Part shown: piece by piece, positions 12,460 to 23,188 of the stretch
Numbering within the stretch: the first letter of the stretch is position 1
Layout: each line of letters begins with the position of its first letter
Assembly: GCA_002778195.1 (NCBI GenBank)
Contig: PCDI01000001.1
Location: 4,179,869-4,243,868, forward strand
Length of the DNA: 64,000 bases
Source: Raffaelea ambrosiae
Taxonomy: Eukaryota; Ascomycota; Sordariomycetes; Ophiostomatales; Ophiostomataceae
Reading direction: 5' to 3'
Notes under the pieces: generated by a model
Seen by the model: the letters and a program-made list of their open reading frames with translations, nothing else
What the model was told of the DNA's origin: nothing
Databases searched by the model: none
Translations under genes and position numbers: made by a program

Positions 12460-12622
12460 TTCGCGAAGGCTCATGACGCGTCGAAAATCCGCACAATGGG
12501 TCCAGAGCATACGCGGCGCTTCAAGAACACGCGCGACGGTTCGAGATTCCGCACGATCCAGAATGTGCATGACACTTCGGGAATGCCCACGACAGTTCCA
12601 GAGTTCCGTGATTGCTCGAGAA
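12460..12622. repeat. Degenerate 20-bp tandem array of HSE-like dyads
   Basis: Nine 8-bp cores, TTCGCGAA, GTCGAAAA, GTCCAGAG, TTCAAGAA, TTCGAGAT, ATCCAGAA, TTCGGGAA, TTCCAGAG and CTCGAGAA, start at 12460, 12480, 12500, 12520, 12540, 12556, 12576, 12596 and 12615. Spacings are 20, 20, 20, 20, 16, 20, 20, 19. Linkers are related (CCGCACGA, GCCCACGA). The core resembles the heat-shock element half-pair TTCnnGAA. Confidence 0.85.
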
Positions 12623-13200
12623 GCCAACGGCGTGACGCATGACGCTATTGCAGTCTGATGCCATGACACAGTTGGGCCGCTATGGGAAGAAATGCTAGTT
12701 ACTACAGATCGTCGAGGACGAAAAGTGCAAGCTGCGTTTATTGTAACCCGACACGAATAGCATATTAAATCAATTAGAAACATTAGAGCATGTGTAAGTA
12801 GAATAGGAAGCATTGATCGCAGCGACGGGGATGTTATCCAGCATAGGGCATTTTCTGTCGAATAAAAAACCACAATCATATTATTGCTGTTATATTGATA
12901 AAAAATACTCTTCAAACCCAGAAAACCCCCGATTTAAATTGTTCCGGTTAGAAATTAACACTATGAAATATTAATATATATATAACGCCTTTTACAGAAT
13001 ATCCACAAAACGTTGTCAATTTTCTGTAAATCTTCAAAGATACAGACATATCGCGGCAAATTTCACGCAGGCACGGCCAGTGCAGAGCCCCAAAGCGCAG
13101 TGGACAGGCCGTCCTAACAGTCGAGGAGATAACCAACAATAGGGCCTGTTCAACTGACCGTTTTAACTGATATCTTGGTTCTTTGGTGTTATTGTATGTC

Positions 13201-13272
13201 ACATTAGATATTGGATATACGCTATTTGATATTGATCTATGCTATTTGATATTAAAATATGCTCTTTGATAG
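13201..13272. repeat. A/T-rich 20-bp tandem array
   Basis: GCTATTTGATATT at 13221 and 13241, GCTCTTTGATAG at 13261, and a degenerate ACATTAGATATT at 13201, all at exactly 20-bp spacing. Confidence 0.85.
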
Positions 13273-13378
13273 CTGGTTTTGGTATCCGGCATCCTGTATC
13301 CTGGTATTTGTTCCCGTATTCGTGTCATCATGTTTCTCTTTCCGTTCTTGATCCCTTGGCCCGAGCCCCGCCGTGCCC

Positions 13379-16171
13379 TCAGTACCCCGGCGATGTAAAC
13401 ACAGAGTAGTCCAGCGCCTCGCCGCGCATGCTGTGCCACCAGCGGCAGTTGCGCCACATCTCGTCGTCCCAGCCGCCGACCAGGAACCAGTACTTTTTCA
13501 GAAACCACACCTGCGGCTCCCAGCTGCGCATGTCCCACGGCACGCAGGCGCGCATGTCCCGCGCCGCCGAGGCCGTGTCGCGGTGGCCCTGGAGGCCCGG
13601 CGCGCCCGACGGGGTGCCCGTCTTGCCGCCCCAGCAGACCAATCCGTCGGCCACGCTCATGTCGTAGCAGAGCTCGTCCTCGTCGAGCAGCCACATGGTG
13701 GTGGTGGTGGTGGTGGCAGCAGTCATAGCAGGCTCCATGTCGTCGACCAACGAGACCCCGGGATCCCCACGGTCTCTGGAGTCTCCTCCAGCCCCTGCGG
13801 CCTGCTCGCGCAGGCGCCGGTTCATCCCCCCGCCGCTGAGCGCCTGGGCCACCGGGCCCAGCGCCTCCGGCTCCTCGGCCGCCTCCATCTCCGCCAGCAG
13901 CATCAGGGTCCGCTGCCGGAACGTCGGGAACGGGATCACGTCCAGGTACGGGTGGTGGCACACCAGCACCTGCGCCTCGGTCGGCTGCAGGTCCGGCGGC
14001 GTCCCCGTCCCCCGCGCCCGCCCCTGCACGGCGGCGACACGCTGCGCCATCGCGGCCCGCCCGCGGGCCACCAGCGCGTTCGCGGCCGCGGCGTCCAGCG
14101 CAAACGGGCTCTGCAAGGACTCGTCGCAGGAGCAGGAGCAGGCGCTCGACGCGGCGTCCGGAGTCTCCTCGGCAAACATGGCCGCCGCGTCGGCGAGCCC
14201 GGCGGCGTAGCAGTTCTGGACGATGGCGGCGCGGAACAGCGCGCGGCTGCACTGGAGGTTGATGTTGGTGACGGGCGGCGACGAAAAGGCGACCGTCGCA
14301 GACGAGCCGGCCGACGACACCTCCGCCAGAACCGACGCCGGCGCCATCGGGGTGGGCGCGACGACGGGCGGCTGCCTGGAGGAGAACGCCGACCATGACC
14401 ACGACGATGATGGCACCCGCTGCAGGTGGTGGTGGTCGTGGTGGTCGTGGTGGTCGTCGTCGTCTTGGCGGCACCACCGGGCGCGGGTGTCGCGGAAGAC
14501 GCTCTGGGAGCGGATGCTCGTTGGGCGGTCGTCCTGTTCCCCTTCCTGGCCGGTGTTGTTTGTCGTTGTCTTCGTTTTCGTCTTCGTCTTCTCGGCGTCG
14601 TAGTAGCAGCCACCCGCTACGTCCTCCTCCCCCTCCTCCTCCTCCTCGTCGCCCATGCCTAGTAGGTCTTCACCGTCCTCGCCTTCTTCCTCGCCAACGC
14701 GAGCTTCCCCAAAGACCTCTTCGATCTCGTCGACGCCGGCCTCACGGCTGTTGGTTTCTTCGAGGAGAGCGCGTAGGAGGAGGCGCCGCTGGTGGGCGCT
14801 GAGGCGCTTGACGGTGCGCAGCATGGCGCGGACCACGGGGCGGGTCTGGAAACTGCGGGCTGGCTGGGCAGGGAGGGGGGCAGCAGCAGCAGCGGCGGCG
14901 GCGGCGGCGGCGGCACTAGGAGTAGAGGCAGTCGAATAGGGAGCAGTGGTGGCGGTAGTAGGAAAAGATTGGCGAGAAGAAGAAAGGCGATCTGGAGGAG
15001 AAGGAGGAGGAGGAGGACCATGTACGCCAGGCGTGGTAGGAATGGTGAGGATGGTAGCAGCAGCAGAAGCTGCAGAAGCAGGGTTGTGGAACAGAGGCGA
15101 CTGGTCCTGCAGGGTGCTGGTGGTGTTGGCAAGACCCTGGGCGGATGCACCCTCCTGGAAGTAATCGGGCGAGAACAGAAGCGGCACATCTGGCAGCAGC
15201 ATATCCGAGAAGAAGGCCGCGCTGCTGCCCTCGGCTGTGCCCTCGGCTAGGTTGGCGGTGCTGTCGTCGACCCCGGGGCTGTACGAGTAGGGGATGCTGC
15301 CGGCAAAGGCACCCAGGCTGCCCGGGGCAGATGGAGGTGCGGTGGCAATCGGCAGCATGAGCAGCTGGTGCACCGGGACCTGGGGAGCCGGAGACGAGGC
15401 AGAGACCGCGCCGGGAAGCGGGGAGGACAGATGGAGGTTGCTGCTGGCGCCATCACCGCTGTTGCTGCTGGCTGGAGCACGGCCGGTGTGAGCAAGACCA
15501 CTACTAGCCGCGGCACCGGGGAAGCTCTGAGGCCAAGGCCCAGACGCGCCTGTTGATGACGCCACCAGGCCGGCCAGCTGGGCAGGCGGCACTGTGGCCC
15601 CGGGTTGGCTAGCACCAGTGGCGACATTGACACCGCTGCCGCTGTTTTTGCTGCTGCTGCCGCTGGTTCCTGCAGGAGGCTCCCCCAAGATGTGGTTTAG
15701 AAGGGCCAATTTCTGCTTTCTCTTCTCGCCTAGCAAAAGCGCTGGCGTCAGCAAGATACAAAAAAAAAATTCGAAGCAGCCTCGGGGAAGCATTGATCGG
15801 ATGGGGCTAACCGGGGGGGGGGGGGGAGATTAAAATGGGGAGGGAAGGGGGGAAGGGCATATATAGAAAGGGAGCAGGAGTCTGCATGAAGAGAAACAAG
15901 ACATGAACAGAAGAGCAGCAAGGACAAACATACGATAGTTTCGCGAGGCAATCCGGTTCTGCTCTTTGCGGTGGTCGCTGTTGCCATTGCCCTTGGCCGC
16001 CGCCTTGGGAGCTCGGGCGGTCTTGGAAGCTCTGGCAGAGCCGGAGACTCTTGCTGTCCGGCCTTGGCCTTGCGTCTGGTCCTGAGTCGGGTGGTCCATC
16101 CCGGCTCCGATAGCAAGTCGTTGACTCAGCGTTGGTGGTGGTGCCGACCGGCCCTGCGACAGCGAAGCCAT
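13379..16171 (-). CDS. bZIP transcription factor with C-terminal DUF3425
   Basis: Predicted 862-aa nuclear DNA-binding protein. Two exons: 16171-15934 and 15729-13379. The 204-bp intron (GTATGT...CTAG) splits the basic region. Joined, it reads NRIASRNYR, the bZIP N-x7-R signature (about 72-80), followed by EKRKQKLALLNHIL as a short zipper. The middle is low complexity: poly-Ala, a run of acidic residues (about 410-450), KTKTKTKT and a DDDDHHDHHDHHH stretch. The last ~300 residues match the fungal DUF3425 pattern, including HPYLDVIPFPTFRQR, CYDMSVADGLVCWGG and WFLKKYWFLVGGWDDE. This architecture is common among Pezizomycotina stress and secondary-metabolism regulators; targets cannot be inferred here. 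A stop-free read-through into the intron gives an 804-aa frame, but it lacks the basic region. Confidence 0.93.
15813..15826. repeat. G14 homopolymer in bZIP intron
   Basis: Fourteen consecutive G on the + strand (C on the transcribed sense strand) within the 15730-15933 intron. Confidence 0.9.
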
Positions 16172-16185
16172 GGTTTGGTGGCGTG

Positions 16186-16230
16186 TTTTTTTGTCTCTTT
16201 TTTGTCCCTTTTTTGTCTCTTTTTTGTCTC
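16186..16230. repeat. 11-bp T-run array in the bZIP leader
   Basis: Four units of T6-7 GTCYC: 16186-16197, 16198-16208, 16209-16219, 16220-16230. On the bZIP sense strand this reads GAGACAAAAAA, starting 15 bp upstream of the ATG, so it probably lies in the 5' leader. Confidence 0.88.
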
Positions 16231-17326
16231 TGCTTGCCACCCCTATCCTGTCTTCCGGTATTCGCACCCTGAGATTCCGACACTCCGGTAAAAAAGCAGA
16301 TTGGACGAGAACCATCTGTGTGTGCTCCAGGCAGGGAAGTCTCACATGTGCTTACGCAGGGCAGATAAAAAAAATCGAGATTATGTAACGCCTAGTAAGA
16401 AGGGCGCGCTTACAGGGGTGTTCCAGCCGGGGCCAGCTCTTAACCTCAACCCCTTGGGAAACACACTGAATCCCGCGATGGTTGTCTGGCTAGACGGCTG
16501 CGGCTCACATCGTCGTAGACCTAATTGTGCTTCACTTTCTTGGTGTATTTATCGACAAACACAGTGAGCCATTTTGCGTGTGCTAATTTTACGTCCCTCT
16601 TCCGTAAACCCAGGCGAGAAGTTACGTAGAATTGTTTCCCGGAAGTCTTTTATCACACGCATGTTACAACCACAGAATTTTCTGGGAACGGGTGATGAGT
16701 GTTGAGAGTGTGATGAGGCCGGGTTGCCTTGCGTCTCGCTCAACTTCTGCCCTGCAGCCACCTGCCCACAAGATGCACTCAACATCACTTGCCAAAGACT
16801 CTGGAGTCCGAGATTGTAAACTGCAGGTCCGAGCCTTCAATAAGAATGCTGCGTATCAGACAGGGCTATGAAATCAGATGCTGCCGGTCAATGCATGCCA
16901 AGGGGCATGGACACCATCATCATCATCACCAGGCTCTACTCGTAGAGCTCATGTCGAATGCTACCCCACTTCTCTCCTGATCCGAGCCAATGATTGGATG
17001 AATGCTATTAATGTTTAAAAAGTGGGGCACGGGGACAACTCTTGGCTGGCGTCAGCATTGGCAACAACACCATCCAAAATCCGGGATGCTGGCAGGGCCT
17101 GAGGGGGGAACAGCCTTGACAGCATGACCTAGACATAGCGGCTAGAATACGGCGAGCGCACTGCAATTTCGGGAATTGAAGCACCGTTAACTACGAACGC
17201 TGGCGTCATTTAGGGACGGACGACGTGTTGCCGTGGGCGCTGTCGAAGCTGGGACTTACAACCGAACCAGAGCCCCAAGAAGGCAATGTAGGGACGGGCA
17301 TGACGTTGGCGGATGTGTTCTTGAGT

Positions 17327-17334
17327 ATATAAGA
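17327..17334 (+). promoter_or_regulatory. TATA box of the SDR gene
   Basis: TATATAAG, 162 bp upstream of the ATG at 17496. TATA-containing promoters in fungi are often those of inducible genes (general knowledge). Confidence 0.5.
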
Positions 17335-17495
17335 GAGAAACCATTGTCTTCCTCCTGGCTTCTCGGTTGCCATTTCTCAAAGCTGAATGAATATCCCTAA
17401 TTCTTCAATTCTATCCATACCAGCTAGACAGTTGCATATTACCGGCAAGATCACACAAAATAGCAGAACCAGCCATCCCCAGCACATCCTTCAAC

Positions 17496-18689
17496 ATGGC
17501 AACGGTCGCGGGCCCCGATCTGAGCAAAATGATCTCAGGCAACACTCCGACAGTGACGTCGGATGAGATGGCCGACAAGCTGCACGAGCATATGGTTGGC
17601 AAGACAGGTAGAAACACCACCCCGCCATCCCTCTCAGCCTCCTCGTTTCCTTTCCGTTTTTTTCTTTGTGATTTTTCTTTCGTTCTGCCTCTTATTCACA
17701 CACACAACAGCCGTCATCACTGGCGTGGCCCCAGATGGTCTCGGAGCTGAGGTGACCCGGATCGTCTCCCTCCACCAGCCCAAGCTCGTCATCCTCGCGT
17801 CGCGCCGCACGTCCGCCATGGAACAGGTCCTTGCCGACCTGCACAAGGAGCACCCGACGACCAGGGAGGTTGCCTTCCAGACGGTCGAGCTGGACCTCTC
17901 TGACTTCGCCTCCGTCCGCGCCGCCGCGGCCAAAATCCTGACCCTGACGCCCGTCATCGACGTGCTCATCAACAACGCCGCCATCATGATGGTCCAGGAG
18001 TTTGAGACGACGTCCGCGGGCATCGAGCGCCAATTCGGCACCAATTACATTGGCCACTTCCTCTTCACCAACCTGCTCGTGCCGGCGCTGCTCCGGTCGC
18101 CTGGCGGAGCGCACGTGGTCAGCGTCTCGTCCAGTGCCTACCAGGGCTCGGCGGCCCTGTGCGTGGACGACCCGACGCTGGTCGAGGACACGCCGGCCAG
18201 CCGGGCGGCGTACAACCCGTTTGTCTTTTACGGGCAGTCCAAGACGGCGATCCTGCTGTTTGCGCTGGGGCTGGCCCGTCGGCTGGGCAAGAAGGGGCTG
18301 GTGTCCATTGGCATGGACCCGGGGGCCATTGGCACGACCAACCTGAGCCGCCACGTGCCCATGGACTTTCAGATCCGAGAAGGTGAGACGTTCGTTCCTT
18401 GGGGGCTTGCTACGACATCGACCACCCTCTTTGGCCGTCCGTTACTGACCCTACAGGCTGGCGCCTCCCCAGCGGTGAGATGAACCCGGCGATTCCATTC
18501 AGCACGGCGCAGGTCAGCGGTGCCACGTACGTCAAGGCCGCGTACGACCCCGAGCTCAAGGACCACAACGGGTGCATGCTCAAGGCGGCAGCCGTGGCCG
18601 ACGACGTGCTGCCGTATGCACGGGATCCCGAGGCGGCGGATAAGCTGTGGGCATTGAGCGAGAAGCTCGTGGGGCAGGAGTTCCGGTAG
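17496..18689 (+). CDS. Short-chain dehydrogenase/reductase
   Basis: Predicted 338-aa NAD(P)-dependent oxidoreductase of the classical SDR fold, retinol dehydrogenase/WWOX-like fungal branch. Exons 17496-17607, 17711-18382, 18457-18689. The cofactor loop is TGVAPDGLG, at about residues 41-49. The family's usual loop is TGxxxGxG, and this one has one extra spacer residue. NNAAIM replaces the usual NNAG. The catalytic pair is Tyr211 and Lys215 in YGQSK, with the Ser provided by VSVSSSAY. The substrate cannot be deduced. The first intron separates an N-terminal extension from the Rossmann core. There is no signal peptide and no neighbouring biosynthetic gene. A TATA box suggests regulated expression. 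Confidence 0.92.
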
Positions 18690-20272
18690 TAGAAGCGGCG
18701 TCGAAGAGAGAGGGAGAGAGAGGTGTGGAGGGCAATTTTGCAAGTGAACAACAACGCCAAGAACAAAAAGGTCCAGGCTGCGAGACAGGGCCGACCGGAT
18801 TTCTGCAGACGGCTGCAAACGCCGACAGCCCGTGTTTGCAGGCGCTGCACTGTGGTTTACTGTGTAAGCTCCAGCCTCGCCCTGGGACAGGGTAGAGTGA
18901 CCTCTCGGAGATATATGCGTCCACCTTAGCATAGTGATGGAATACGAGCCACACTTGTATCTGCACCTGCCCCATGCCCACCCGCCAACAGCGCGCATGT
19001 GATTGGACAGTGGCCTTCCCGGTGCCTGCTCTCTTCCCTGTTGGCCGCCAATGACGCGCCTATGCCCGACGTATTGAGTAGCAGCAACCCCCCTCTAGGC
19101 CCTTCGCCCTCCTTCCCAGCCACTCCAGCAGCTTCCATTGCTTTCCATCGGCGGGGCTGAGTTGCCGCTTTAGGAAACTTTGCATTTTCAGCATTCTTTT
19201 CGGTATTTTTTTAATTGCTTTTTTTTTCTTCTTTCCTTGCCGCGGTCCCCCTACTATGTAACTAGTTCCAGATTTTCTAGTGCACCCTGCACTTGCTCGA
19301 CGGGCCACCACCACTGGAACATCTCGAAACAGGCAAATCCAGGCCCCGAAAAAAAAAAAAAGAAGACAGCTGCCTTCCAGGCTCCTCCACCCCTGTCTGT
19401 CCTCTTCGCTTTCTATTTTTTTTTGTTTTGTTCATCTGTCTGTCTCTTTTCTCACTCTTCCGTCGTCCAGGCAAACAGCACAAACGTGACGAATCACTGG
19501 TGCCGCGCTCGCTGCTCAACGATTTCACTCCGTTGACACTTTGCTGCCTTTTTGTTGCCTCTTCACCTTCTTCTTCGCTTTCGCGCTGTTCTTCGTCCGC
19601 CAGACTTCCTTCGACATATTCCAGCCTCTTTTCGTCCCGTCGACCGTTCGTCTTCGCCCTGCCGTCGTCGCCCACGTCTCTGGCACGTCTTCCGTGACCC
19701 AGCTCGATCCCGTGAGTCTATCTTGCTGCCCAGCCCTTCCCCACAACCACCACCCCCCCCCTCCCCTATTGTCCTCTCTATTCTTCCTATCGTCCCTACC
19801 CTGCCTGCCTTTCCTCTTCCTATCCCTGGGTCTACTAGCACCTTCTCTGCTGTTCTCTCACCCTCGCACACCCCCACTACAATCTCACACGCCTCTCGCT
19901 TGCCTGCTTGGATAAGCCTTTCTCTCCCCTTCACTCCTTGCCTCTTTCGCCTCGTTGCCTCTCTCTAGTACTTTTCTTCCTCTACGCCCGTATTTACCTC
20001 CGCGACCCTGTCTTGGTCTGATCCTTCTCCCCTTGTTTTCTCGTCCTCCATTTCTTTCCCCCTTCTGCTTTTCTTCCTCTTCTTCCACTTTCCTCGGCCC
20101 AGACCACCAGTCGTACTCTCGATAGAGGATTTACTTTGCTGAAACCCAACCAAGAGGATATCCAACCCCCCCTTCGATAAGGTCGAGCGTCGCAACTCTT
20201 CTTTAACGACGACATCCTCCCTCGACTCCTCCTCGACTCCCCAAAAAGTTCACCGCCCAACCGACATTCACG
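18690..20272. promoter_or_regulatory. SDR 3' flank and DnaJ promoter/leader
   Basis: The first ~500 bp shows nothing distinct. From about 19,380 to the DnaJ ATG the + strand is strongly C/T-rich, typical of an active fungal promoter and leader. A good donor, GTGAGT at 19712, and pyrimidine-rich AGs near 20,100 would allow a 5'-UTR intron, but this is unproven. One TACTATGTA motif lies at 19252-19260. Confidence 0.55.
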
Positions 20273-21875
20273 ATGGTTCGCGAAACCAAGTTATACGAAG
20301 TCCTTGGCGTAAGTATTTGCTATTTGCCCTCTGTTGAGCCCTCTGGCGCTTGAGCGGCTTTGTCTGCGCTTGTGCCGTTTTCCTTTTTTTTTTCTCGCTA
20401 TTGTTGTGCTCTCGTCGAATCAAATGCAGCCGTGCTGACACCTCACCTCTAGGTTGCGCCAACCGCAACAGAACAGGAGCTGAAGAAGGCATACAAGACC
20501 GGCGCTCTTAAGTACCATCCTGGTACGTTTTTGTCCCCTCTCACCTGATTCTCATTTCCGGGAGTTTTTCTTGTTTCATTTTAATACGCTCACAACACAT
20601 GTTAACACGCCCCTTCCCCCCCCTTGCAGACAAGAACGCACACAACCCTGCTGCTGAGGAGAAGTTCAAGGAAATATCCCACGCCTACGAGATCCTCTCC
20701 GACTCCAACAAGCGCCAGATCTACGACCAGTATGGCGAGGCCGGCCTCGAGGGCGGTGCTGGTGGCGGCGGCATGGCTGCCGAGGACCTGTTTGCCCAGT
20801 TCTTCGGCGGCAACAGCTTCGGCGGCGGCCTGGGCGGCATGTTCGGCGGCGGCATGCAGAACCGCGGCCCCCCGAAGGCTCGCACCATCCACCACACCCA
20901 CAAGGTCTCCCTCGAGGACATCTACCGGGGCAAGGTCTCTAAGCTGGCCCTGCAGCGCTCTATCATCTGCCCCAAGTGCGAGGGCCGCGGTGGCAAGGAG
21001 GGCGCCGTGCGTGTCTGCCCCGGCTGTGACGGCCACGGCATGAAGACCATGATGCGCCAGATGGGTCCCATGATCCAGCGCTTCCAGACTGCCTGCCCCG
21101 ACTGCAACGGTGAGGGCGAGATCATCAAGGATAAGGATCGGTGCAAGAACTGCAATGGCAAGAAGACCGTCGTCGACCGCAAGGTTCTCCACGTCCACGT
21201 CGACCGGGGTGTCCGGAGCGGCACCCGCGTCGACTTCCGCGGCGAGGGTGACCAGGCCCCCGGCATCCAAGCCGGCGACGTCGTCTTTGAGATCGAACAG
21301 AAGCCCCACCCGCGCTTCACCCGTCGCGAGGACGATCTGCTCTACCAGTGCGAGATCGAGCTCGTCACGGCTCTGGCCGGTGGCACTATCTACATTGAGC
21401 ACCTGGACGACCGGTGGCTCAGCATCGACATCCTGCCCGGCGAGGCGATCGCACCAAGTAAGCTCTTTTCCGGATGAGAGAACATCGGCATGGATTTTGT
21501 TCAGTGTTGTATGCAAGTGTATGGGCTCAGACACTAACAAACACAGACGCTATCAAGCTCATTCGCGGCCAGGGTATGCCCACCTACCGTCACCACAACT
21601 TCGGCGACATGTACATCAAATTCTCCGTCAAGTTCCCCGAGAAGGGCTGGATCCAGGATCCGACTGCCTTTGAGGCTCTCCGCAATCTCCTGCCTGCCCC
21701 GGCCGTCCAGAACGTCCCGCCCACCGACGCTATGACCGAAATTGCAGATCTCGAGGACGTTGACCAACAGCCGGCGGCTCGCGCATTTGCCGGCGGTGCT
21801 AACGGCGGTGCTGCAGAGGATGAGGACGAGGATGGCCAGCCACAGGCTGAGCGTGTGCAGTGCGCGTCGCAGTAA
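20273..21875 (+). CDS. ydj1: Type I DnaJ/Hsp40 co-chaperone (Ydj1-like)
   Basis: Predicted 420-aa cytosolic Hsp40 that stimulates Hsp70 ATPase activity and delivers clients. Exons 20273-20308, 20453-20522, 20630-21457, 21547-21875. J domain at 6-69 with HPD at 34-36; its Asp codon is split by intron 2 (G|AC). A Gly/Phe-rich linker ([20 protein letters not shown]) follows. Four zinc-binding repeats start at Cys149 (CPKCEGRG), Cys165 (CPGCDGHG), Cys191 (CPDCNGEG) and Cys207 (CKNCNGKK). A C-terminal substrate-binding domain follows. The protein ends in CASQ, a CaaX box predicting farnesylation and membrane tethering, as in yeast Ydj1. Length and order match type I DnaJ proteins. Confidence 0.97.
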
Positions 21876-23188
21876 ACGCTCACACCCACCTTCAATCCCA
21901 GAGAAGGAAAATATGCACGGAGGCCAATTTAACCCTATGGACTCCCGAAATATGGACACCGGAGATGACGCGACCGGTCCTTTCATTTCTTTCCTCCAAA
22001 TCTTTCAAAGGGCTGTGGCAGCGCTGCAGCTTCTACATTTCAGTAGACGATCATGACGAACAACGATGACAGACGGCGTACCCGAAGATGTTTTGCAGCG
22101 AGGAGATGTGCTGTGTGGGCGTGGGGGTGTATTGGTTGGTGTGAGGGGAGATGAGTTACGTTGTGAACATGTACACCAAACTGTACATGACATTTGCCAT
22201 TTTTTTTTTATAAGTTTGGGGCATATCATCTTTGGCGCGAGAGGAGGGGAGGGGGGGGGGGACAACAACTGATAAATGTGGCCCCCCCCCCAAAACGGAG
22301 CTTAATGGGAAGCCCTCCTTCGTTTTGCCTTGGACGTGTGAGAAGAACCCGGAACAAGGAAGACGAAAGGCGGGAGGACCTGTTTCGACCTCTGTGGTTT
22401 CTGATACCAACGGCAAACCGTGCTTGTCCTTCCGTACGAGCTCTATCGCCGACCGCGTGCTGCCTTTTCGTCGCCGCCGACGACGACCAATATCGGCCAG
22501 CTTCAAGGAGATCACACGAAATGAACAATGATGATGCAGGCCGAGGTGGACGTATGGGGTGCAAGTCTCGGGAGAGCGGACCGAAGGGGCGAAAAAAGGA
22601 CTGAGAAAGCACGGACTGGTCTGCAGAGCGCATTCACTCTTGTTTTTCTTGTGCGTGTTTTACGTTTTCGGCTGTGCATGATTTTTATTTTTTGTCTGTT
22701 TGACTCTGTCTACGGTCCTGCGGTGTCTTTCCCTTGATCTTTGTTGCTCGTTTTCGAGTAATTTTGCGCCGCCTGTTCTTCTGCTGTGTGGGACAAATAT
22801 TTACGTTTGTCTCTCTCTTTTTTTTTTGTCTTTTTCTCTATTTTGCTGTTCCCTCTTGTTCCCTCCGCGGCAGATGTGGAATTTAAAGGCGTTTGAGAGG
22901 ATCCCATAGAAGGCATTTGCTTTTCTTTTACAGACATCAACATATATTCATCCATATTAGAAGAGCCGATCGTCTTCTGGGGGATATCGTGATTGTGCAA
23001 GCCAAAAAAAAATAACGTAAAACACACACACACACAACATGAAGATTCCCATACAAGATGCACATTATGCTGTAAACAACCCCTTCCCACCCCCCAATTT
23101 TTTTGTCTATCGCCATGATATTTCTCCATATGACCATTATCATCTCAACAAGGCTGTAGATGGCAATTGCAGATCCAACTATTGTTCC
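21876..23188. other. Convergent spacer dnaJ / trm82
   Basis: 3' flanks of two convergent genes. It holds an inverted homopolymer pair: G11 at 22251-22261 and C10 at 22282-22291, separated by 20 bases. T-rich stretches (22,200 and 22,640-22,870) are consistent with 3' UTR and polyadenylation regions. No gene seen. Confidence 0.7.

Larger units (their letters stand above)
12368..13378. other. Convergent intergenic region with two 20-bp arrays
   Basis: This is the tail-to-tail spacer between the HELQ and bZIP genes. About 12,650-13,340 is visibly more A/T-rich than its surroundings. It contains a tandem array of TTCnnGAA-like dyads (12460-12622) and a second, unrelated 20-bp array (13201-13272). 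No open frame of note. Confidence 0.75.
16172..17495. promoter_or_regulatory. Divergent promoter region, bZIP / SDR
   Basis: 1.3 kb between two start codons facing away from each other. Near the bZIP start lies an 11-bp array (16186-16230); near the dehydrogenase start lies a TATA box (17327-17334). A CAT microsatellite run is at about 16915-16928. No ORF of interest. Confidence 0.6.

Noticed and set aside
12535..12555. tRNA B-box-like GGTTCGA within the 20-bp array
   Set aside because: The rest of the box does not fit and no A-box or cloverleaf is nearby; it is a unit of the repeat.
12368..13378. RIP-mutated transposon remnant
   Set aside because: The A/T enrichment is mild, and no terminal repeats or transposase fragments are visible.
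13242..14613. Long Arg/Gly/Pro-rich frames overlapping the bZIP exon, such as 411 codons on the minus strand
   Set aside because: These are off-frame shadows of a GC-rich exon; the bZIP-DUF3425 frame explains the sequence.
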